From the NCBI GenBank assembly GCA_035539015.1, contig DATLJF010000003.1:1-11193 (forward strand): a DNA stretch of 11,193 bases, given 5' to 3'. Each line of letters begins with the position of its first letter. The first letter of the stretch is position 1. The position numbers and the translations under genes were made by a program. The notes under the pieces are model-generated. The model was not told the DNA's origin. It worked only from the letters and a program-made list of their open reading frames with translations, and did not search any database. Of the stretch, positions 7,088 through 11,193 are shown in pieces. This DNA is from Stenotrophomonas_A sp035539015. Lineage in GTDB: Bacteria > Pseudomonadota > Gammaproteobacteria > Xanthomonadales > Xanthomonadaceae.

Positions 7088-9327
7088 GTCGCGGCCCGCA
7101 GGTAGATCGTGGCCAGGGGCGGCAGGGTCAGTGCCAGCGACTGCGCGTGGCCGTGCAAGGGGACGGCCTCGGCCCAGCAACCACCGGCGTTGCCGAGGTC
7201 GCTGCCGCCGTAGTGCCGGCTGTCGCTGTTGAGGCATTCCTGCCAGAGGCCGGCACGCGGCACGCCAACGCGGTAGCCGTGGTGCGGCAGCGGGGTGAAG
7301 TTGCTCACCGCCAGCAACGGCGGGCCGCCCTGCGGGTCATGTCGCACGAAGGCGAACACGCTGTTGCGGTGGTCGTCGCCGATGCTCCACTCGAAGCCCT
7401 CCGGCGTGTGGTCACCACGGTACAGCGCCGGCTGCGTGCGCAATTGCGCGTTGAGATCGCCGAGCAAGCGCGCCACGCCGGCATGTTCAGGCTGCTGCGC
7501 GCGCGCCCAGTCGAGCGCGGCATCGTGGTCCCACTCGCCGGGCTGGCCGAACTCGCCGCCCATGAACAACAGCTTCGCGCCCGGGTGCGCCCACATGAAG
7601 GCCAGGTACGCGCGCAGGTTGGCGCGGCGCTGCCAGTCGTCGCCGGGCATGCGCGCGAACAGCGAGCCCTTGCCGTGCACCACTTCGTCGTGCGACAGCG
7701 GCAATACGAAGCGCTCGGAGAAGGCATACACCAGGCCGAACGTCATCTCGCTGTGGTGGTGCGAGCGGTGCACCGGGTCACGCTGCAGGTAGTGCAGGGT
7801 GTCGTGCATCCAGCCCATGTTCCATTTGTGGCTGAAGCCCAGGCCACCGTGTTCGACCGCGGCCGTCACCCCTGGCCAGGCAGTGGACTCCTCGGCGATC
7901 ACCATTACCCCAGGGAAGCGGTCGGCGATCTCGGCGTTGAGCCGACGCAGGAACGCAATCGCTTCCAGGTTCTCGCGCCCGCCGTGGGCATTGGGCACCC
8001 ACTCTCCCGCCTCGCGGCTGTAGTCGCGATAGAGCATCGAGGCGACCGCGTCCACGCGCAGGCCATCCACATGGAAGCGCTCGATCCATTCCAGCGCACT
8101 GCCCACCAGGTAGGCCGAGACTTCGTGGCGGCCGTAGTTGTAGATCAACGTGTTCCAGTCGCGATGGAAGCCTTCGCGTGGATCGGCGTGTTCGTACAGG
8201 GCGGTCCCGTCGAACCGCTGCAGGCCGTGCTCGTCGTTGGGGAAGTGGGCGCTGACCCAGTCCAGGATCACGCCGATGCCGGCGCGGTGGCAGGCATCGA
8301 CGAAGCGGGCGAAGGCATGCGGGTCGCCGTGGCGCGCGGTAGGGGCGTACATGCCCAGCGGCTGGTAGCCCCACGAGCCGCCGAACGGATACTCGGTCAC
8401 CGGCAACAGCTCGATATGGGTGAAGCCCAGCGACTGTATGTAGGGAATCAACTGCGCGGCGAGCGCGTCCCAGTCGAGCAATTCGCCCTGGGCATCGCGC
8501 CGCCAGGACGCGGCGTGCAATTCATAGATCGACAACGGCGCCGGGGCGCGCGCATCCAGGCGCTGCGCCATCCAGGCCTCGTCCTGCCACGGGAATGGCT
8601 CGGCCGAGGGCACGCGCGAAGCGGTGGCCGGTGGCAACTCGGCCCAGCGCGCGACCGGATCGGCCTTGTGCGGCAAGCGGGTGCCGTCGGCGGCGGTGAT
8701 CTCGAACTTATAGCGAACCCCGGCCGCCAGCCGCGGTACGAAGATTTCCCAGACGCCAGCGTCGTGGCGCAACCGCATCGGATGGCGGCGGCCGTCCCAG
8801 CCATTGAAGTCGCCGACCACGGCGACCCGCAGGGCATTGGGCGCCCAGACCGCGAAGCGCACGCCGGGCACGCGCTCGTGGGTGGTGTGGTGGGCGCCGA
8901 GCGCCGTGCGCGCAGCCTCGCCGTCGCCTTCGCGCAAGCGCCGCAGGACGTCATCGTCCAGCACCGCGCCGAACGCATAGGCGTCTTCGACCCATTCACG
9001 GCCAATCGGCCACTCGATGCTCAGCCGGTACTCCAGCGGCAGTGGCAGGGTCGCCTCATACAGGCCATCGCCGAGCGCCTGCATCTGCGCCAACCGGTGG
9101 CCTCGAGCATCGACCAGGCTCACCGCCAGGGCGCCCGGCAGCAGCGCGTACACCCGTCGGCGCCCGTCCGGCAGGCGATGCGGGCCGAGCAGGGCGAACG
9201 CATCGCCCGGCTCGGCCCGCGCCAACGCACGCAGCGCGGCACTGGGTTCGGCCACGGCCCCGGTTGCTTCGAATGCCGTCGTTTCGGCCGTTGCGGCCGG
9301 TCCACGCTCCCCGGCGCGCTCGTTCAT
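7084..9327 (-). CDS. glgB: 1,4-alpha-glucan branching enzyme GlgB (GH13_9)
   Basis: Cytoplasmic enzyme (EC 2.4.1.18) that cuts alpha-1,4 chains and rejoins them as alpha-1,6 branches. It has 747 residues against 728 in E. coli. A low-complexity Ala/Glu-rich start (1-35) is followed by an N1 domain (about 38-130), CBM48 (about 150-240, RFAVWAPNA and VGDFNGWDGR), the GH13_9 barrel (about 265-630) and an all-beta C-terminal domain. The catalytic set is D426 (GLRVDAVASML), E479 (VIAEEST) and D547 (LSHDEVVHGKGS). Spacings of 53 and 68 residues are identical to E. coli D405/E458/D526. The ATG overlaps the glgA stop (ATGA, 9324-9327) and has a good GGTGGAG ribosome site five bases upstream; longer in-frame starts (to 9573) lie inside glgA. 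Its position between glgA and treZ differs from the Pseudomonas order I know, where glgB is in a separate cluster. Confidence 0.98.
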   Translation of the reverse strand: MNERAGERGPAATAETTAFEATGAVAEPSAALRALARAEPGDAFALLGPHRLPDGRRRVYALLPGALAVSLVDARGHRLAQMQALGDGLYEATLPLPLEYRLSIEWPIGREWVEDAYAFGAVLDDDVLRRLREGDGEAARTALGAHHTTHERVPGVRFAVWAPNALRVAVVGDFNGWDGRRHPMRLRHDAGVWEIFVPRLAAGVRYKFEITAADGTRLPHKADPVARWAELPPATASRVPSAEPFPWQDEAWMAQRLDARAPAPLSIYELHAASWRRDAQGELLDWDALAAQLIPYIQSLGFTHIELLPVTEYPFGGSWGYQPLGMYAPTARHGDPHAFARFVDACHRAGIGVILDWVSAHFPNDEHGLQRFDGTALYEHADPREGFHRDWNTLIYNYGRHEVSAYLVGSALEWIERFHVDGLRVDAVASMLYRDYSREAGEWVPNAHGGRENLEAIAFLRRLNAEIADRFPGVMVIAEESTAWPGVTAAVEHGGLGFSHKWNMGWMHDTLHYLQRDPVHRSHHHSEMTFGLVYAFSERFVLPLSHDEVVHGKGSLFARMPGDDWQRRANLRAYLAFMWAHPGAKLLFMGGEFGQPGEWDHDAALDWARAQQPEHAGVARLLGDLNAQLRTQPALYRGDHTPEGFEWSIGDDHRNSVFAFVRHDPQGGPPLLAVSNFTPLPHHGYRVGVPRAGLWQECLNSDSRHYGGSDLGNAGGCWAEAVPLHGHAQSLALTLPPLATIYLRAAT

Positions 9328-10910
9328 GACAACTCCACCGAGGTGCGTCGGTACAACGCCAGGTATTGACTGCCCGCCACGTCCCAGCCACTGGGGCGCA
9401 GCATCGCCGCGCGCCGCATCGCCCCGAGCAGGCTGGGCAGGCGGAAGGTACGGAACGCACGCAGCAGGCAGCGGCGCAGGGCGTCGGCGCTGGCGCCGTG
9501 GAACAGGAAGCCGGTGACGCCGTCGTCGACGGTGTCGATCAGGCCGCCGGTGGCGTGCGCGATCGGCAGGCAACCGAAGCGCTGTGCGTACATCTGGCTC
9601 AGGCCGCAGGGCTCGAAGCGCGAGGGCATCAACAGGAAGTCGGCACCGGCGAACATGGCGCGGGCCAGGGCCTCGTCGAAACCGATGTGCGCGCCGACAT
9701 GGCCCGGGTAGCGCCGCGCCAGCGCCGCCACCTGCTGTTCAATCTGTGGTTCGCCACCGCCGATGACCACGATCTGGCCGCCAGCGGCGACGATCTGCGG
9801 CGCCACTTCGCAGGTCAGGTCCAGGCCCTTCTGGTGCACCAGCCGCGAGACCACGGCGAACAGCGGGCCCTGGCTGTCGGGCAGGCCGAAGGCGCGGCGC
9901 ACGTGCGCGGCGTTGTCGGCCCGGCCTTGCCACTGGGTCACGCTGAAGCGCGCCGGCAGGTGGGCGTCGGTGCGCGGATCCCAGCTCGCATCGATGCCGT
10001 TGACGATGCCGCTCAGCGCCCCGCGCGAGGCCCGCTGGGCCAGCAGCTGGTCCAGGCCGCAACCATCGTCCGGCGCAACGATCTGGTTGGCATAGCTATG
10101 GCTGACCGTATTCACCTGGCGCGCGTTGACGATGCCGCCACGCAGGAACGAGAGCTGGCCATGGAAGTCCAGTTCGCCGGCGTGCTCGCTCGGCACGCCC
10201 AGTGCCGGTGCCAGCGCCGCCGGAAACAGGCCCTGGTAGGCGAGGTTGTGGATCGTCAGCAGGCACGGGGTGTTGCCACCGCGCCAGCGCACGTAAGCGG
10301 CGGCCAGCGCGCTGGGCCAGTCATTGAGGTGCAACAGCTGCGGCCGCCAGTCGAGCCCGGCGCGGCCGGCGGCAATTTCGGCCGCGGCATGCGACAAGGT
10401 GGCGAAGCGCAGCGCGTTGTCCGGCCACTCCTGGCCTTCGGCATCGACGTAGGGCGTGCCCTCGCGTTCGAACAGGGCGGCGCAGAGCAGGACATAGACC
10501 GGCAGGCCATCGGACTGTTCGAGCCGGCCGATATCGCAGGCCGGCAGGCCCGCCTGGGCCGGGATCCGGCCGACCTTCTGCAGCTTGCCGGCACGGGCGA
10601 GGACGTCGCGATAGCCGGGGATCAGCACGCGCACGTCGTAGCGCCGGCGCAAGGCACGCGGCAGCGCAGCGGCGACGTCGCCGAGGCCGCCGGCCTTGAC
10701 GAAGTCGGCCATCTCTGGGGCGACGAACAACGCACTGTCGCGCACCGGCGCGATGTCCATCTGCCATTCGTGGTGACGGATGAAGCGTCCACGGGCATCG
10801 CGCGGGCGCGGCGGGCGCTGGCGCAATATCGGTCGGGTACGCAGTGCGGCCGGGGCGGCGACACTCAAGGTTGTGCTGTCGGGTGTATCAGGGGTCAGCA
10901 AGGCAGCCAT
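9324..10910 (-). CDS. glgA: Glycogen synthase GlgA (ADP-glucose, GT5)
   Basis: Retaining glucosyltransferase (EC 2.4.1.21) that extends alpha-1,4-glucan from a sugar nucleotide, ADP-glucose in this family. It has 528 residues. The two Rossmann domains carry KAGGLGD (72-78), HLNDW (194-198), TIHNLAYQG (219-227), GIVNGID (301-307), SRLVHQKGLDL (355-365) and PSRFEPCGLSQMY (429-441). R356, K361 and E433 match E. coli R300, K305 and E377. Position N196 is His161 in E. coli. K72 is Lys15 in E. coli, so there is a 57-residue N-terminal extension, rich in Pro/Arg and containing RDARGRFI. No signal peptide is visible. The start at 10910 has only a weak GGA ribosome site. Alternatives are 10760 (MDIAP, no good site) or the longer reading to 11087, whose extra residues look non-coding. 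First gene of the operon; its stop overlaps the glgB start. Confidence 0.95.
   Translation of the reverse strand: MAALLTPDTPDSTTLSVAAPAALRTRPILRQRPPRPRDARGRFIRHHEWQMDIAPVRDSALFVAPEMADFVKAGGLGDVAAALPRALRRRYDVRVLIPGYRDVLARAGKLQKVGRIPAQAGLPACDIGRLEQSDGLPVYVLLCAALFEREGTPYVDAEGQEWPDNALRFATLSHAAAEIAAGRAGLDWRPQLLHLNDWPSALAAAYVRWRGGNTPCLLTIHNLAYQGLFPAALAPALGVPSEHAGELDFHGQLSFLRGGIVNARQVNTVSHSYANQIVAPDDGCGLDQLLAQRASRGALSGIVNGIDASWDPRTDAHLPARFSVTQWQGRADNAAHVRRAFGLPDSQGPLFAVVSRLVHQKGLDLTCEVAPQIVAAGGQIVVIGGGEPQIEQQVAALARRYPGHVGAHIGFDEALARAMFAGADFLLMPSRFEPCGLSQMYAQRFGCLPIAHATGGLIDTVDDGVTGFLFHGASADALRRCLLRAFRTFRLPSLLGAMRRAAMLRPSGWDVAGSQYLALYRRTSVELS
9333..9339 (-). promoter_or_regulatory. Ribosome binding site of glgB
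   Basis: The minus strand reads GGTGGAG, five bases, then ATG. The site lies within the last codons of glgA. It fixes the glgB start at 9327 and suggests that coupling here is helped by a real Shine-Dalgarno sequence. Confidence 0.65.
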
Positions 10911-10982
10911 CACGGCATCCGTCAGTGGGGGGTGGACGGAAACAACAGGAAAGGAAAACCCATCACCCAGGAACCGGGGCGA

Positions 10983-11006
10983 TGTCGCAACAGGGGTGGG
11001 GCGACA
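10983..11006 (-). repeat. Inverted repeat in the glgA leader, downstream arm pair
   Basis: TGTCGC (10983-10988) and GCGACA (11001-11006) are perfect 6-base complements separated by 12 bases. No U-run follows on the transcript side, so an intrinsic terminator is unlikely. It may be an operator dyad or an RNA stem in the glgA 5' leader. Confidence 0.3.
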
Positions 11007-11037
11007 CAGGCTTTCGCGAATACGCAACGACAGCCTG
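11007..11037 (-). repeat. Inverted repeat in the glgA leader, upstream arm pair
   Basis: CAGGCT (11007-11012) and AGCCTG (11032-11037) are perfect 6-base complements with a 19-base loop. The loop includes most of the palindrome TTCGCGAA (11013-11020). It could form a hairpin in the leader RNA or be an operator. It directly abuts a second inverted repeat at 10983-11006. Confidence 0.3.
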
Positions 11038-11072
11038 CACCGCGATACTCGACAAATGCCGATAAAAGGCAC

Positions 11073-11120
11073 GTGAAACATTGGCATTGGTTTGATGACA
11101 AAACGCTCTAAGCCAGTTAC
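11073..11120 (-). promoter_or_regulatory. Candidate promoter(s) of the glgA operon
   Basis: Two overlapping, imperfect matches are seen on the minus strand. The first is a sigma-70-like TTGTCA (11096-11101), five of six bases of the -35 consensus, followed after 17 bases by a poor -10 TTTCAC (11073-11078). The second is an extracytoplasmic-sigma-like GTAACTG (11114-11120), five of seven bases to GGAACTT, with TCAAA (11091-11095) 18 bases on. Both lie in the AT-richer stretch about 170-210 bases ahead of the glgA ATG. Neither is strong; the region is a better bet than either motif. Confidence 0.22.
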
Positions 11121-11193
11121 CTGACGCGTTCATCGCTGCGCTCGGCGCCGCGCGACGGCTGCCGACACATTCAAGCCAGTGCCGGGCGCGCCG

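Larger units (their letters stand above)
1..10910 (-). other. Glycogen-to-trehalose operon (glgA-glgB-treZ-malQ-treY-DUF2934-glgX)
   Basis: All seven genes are on the minus strand. The first four junctions are the same ATGA overlap (9324-9327, 7084-7087, 5327-5330, 3390-3393), then come gaps of 4 and 25 bases. No terminator or internal promoter space is visible, so a single transcript from upstream of glgA, running past the left edge, is the simplest reading. The gene set covers glucan elongation, branching, debranching, chain scrambling and both steps of the TreY/TreZ trehalose route. Confidence 0.88.
10911..11193 (-). other. Non-coding leader and promoter region upstream of glgA
   Basis: This is 283 bases with no convincing gene on either strand. 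The part around 11050-11105 is noticeably more AT-rich than the genes and holds the promoter-like sequences. The part at 10983-11037 carries two abutting inverted repeats. The far end (11120-11193) is GC-rich, with an 8-base direct repeat AAGCCAGT at 11110-11117 and 11173-11180 of doubtful meaning. No divergent gene start is seen before the right edge. Confidence 0.6.

Noticed and set aside
4650..7105. Overlapping plus-strand open frames of 483 and 365 codons opposite malQ and treZ
   Set aside because: Both are in mirror register with the sense genes and have compositions typical of antisense frames in high-GC DNA.
6775..9369. 864-codon open frame on the plus strand, opposite glgB
   Set aside because: It shares codon boundaries with glgB, so its stops would require TTA, CTA or TCA codons in glgB, which are rare at this GC. 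The translation is low-complexity, resembles no family I know, and lies opposite a gene with intact catalytic motifs.
10983..11006. Intrinsic terminator in the glgA leader
   Set aside because: The stem is only six base pairs with a 12-base loop, and no U-rich run follows on the minus strand.
10911..11087. 59-codon upstream extension of glgA to an ATG at 11087
   Set aside because: The added residues are Arg/Cys/Ser-rich with no family resemblance, and the stretch contains the AT-richer promoter-like sequence and inverted repeats.
9366..11111. 581-codon plus-strand open frame opposite glgA and its leader
   Set aside because: It has the same codon-register mirror effect as the frame opposite glgB, and no recognisable motif. 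It would start at TTG with no ribosome site I could identify.
11110..11180. AAGCCAGT direct repeat (11110-11117 and 11173-11180)
   Set aside because: It is only eight bases and 63 bases apart, with no sign of a mobile element or attachment site between the copies. It can easily occur by chance.

Overview
The window is almost entirely one tightly packed, minus-strand operon for making and remodelling alpha-1,4-glucan (glycogen) and converting it to trehalose. High GC (about two thirds by eye), strong third-position GC bias and the protein sequences suggest a gammaproteobacterium, most likely Xanthomonadaceae (Xanthomonas, Stenotrophomonas or Pseudoxanthomonas type). This placement comes from recalled family resemblance, not a search. 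The order resembles the glgA-treZ-malQ-treY-(small gene)-glgX cluster known from Pseudomonas, but here glgB sits between glgA and treZ.

Layout in transcription order, right to left. At 11193-10911 is a 283-base non-coding leader with promoter-like sequence and two abutting inverted repeats. Then come glgA (10910-9324), glgB (9327-7084), treZ (7087-5327), malQ (5330-3390) and treY (3393-802). Next are a 57-residue DUF2934-type protein (797-624) and the first 199 codons of glgX (598 to the left edge, gene incomplete). The first five genes are chained by four identical 4-base ATGA stop/start overlaps. The last two genes lack the overlap and each has its own clear Shine-Dalgarno sequence.

How they work together: GlgA elongates alpha-1,4-glucan from ADP-glucose and GlgB adds alpha-1,6 branches. 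GlgX removes short branches to give linear maltooligosaccharides, and MalQ redistributes glucosyl units so that oligomers too short for TreY are rebuilt. TreY turns the reducing end into a trehalose-type alpha,alpha-1,1 linkage, and TreZ releases free trehalose, a compatible solute and stress protectant. All the motifs and catalytic residues that fall inside the window are intact in the five full-length enzymes. Not in the window are an ADP-glucose source (glgC), a glucan phosphorylase (glgP) and the treS/glgE branch.

No RNA genes, mobile elements, CRISPR arrays or long repeats were seen. The least understood parts are the DUF2934 protein, the N-terminal extension of GlgA and the structured leader. 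The enzymes themselves are well-known families, and I do not see strong evidence of a wholly new system.
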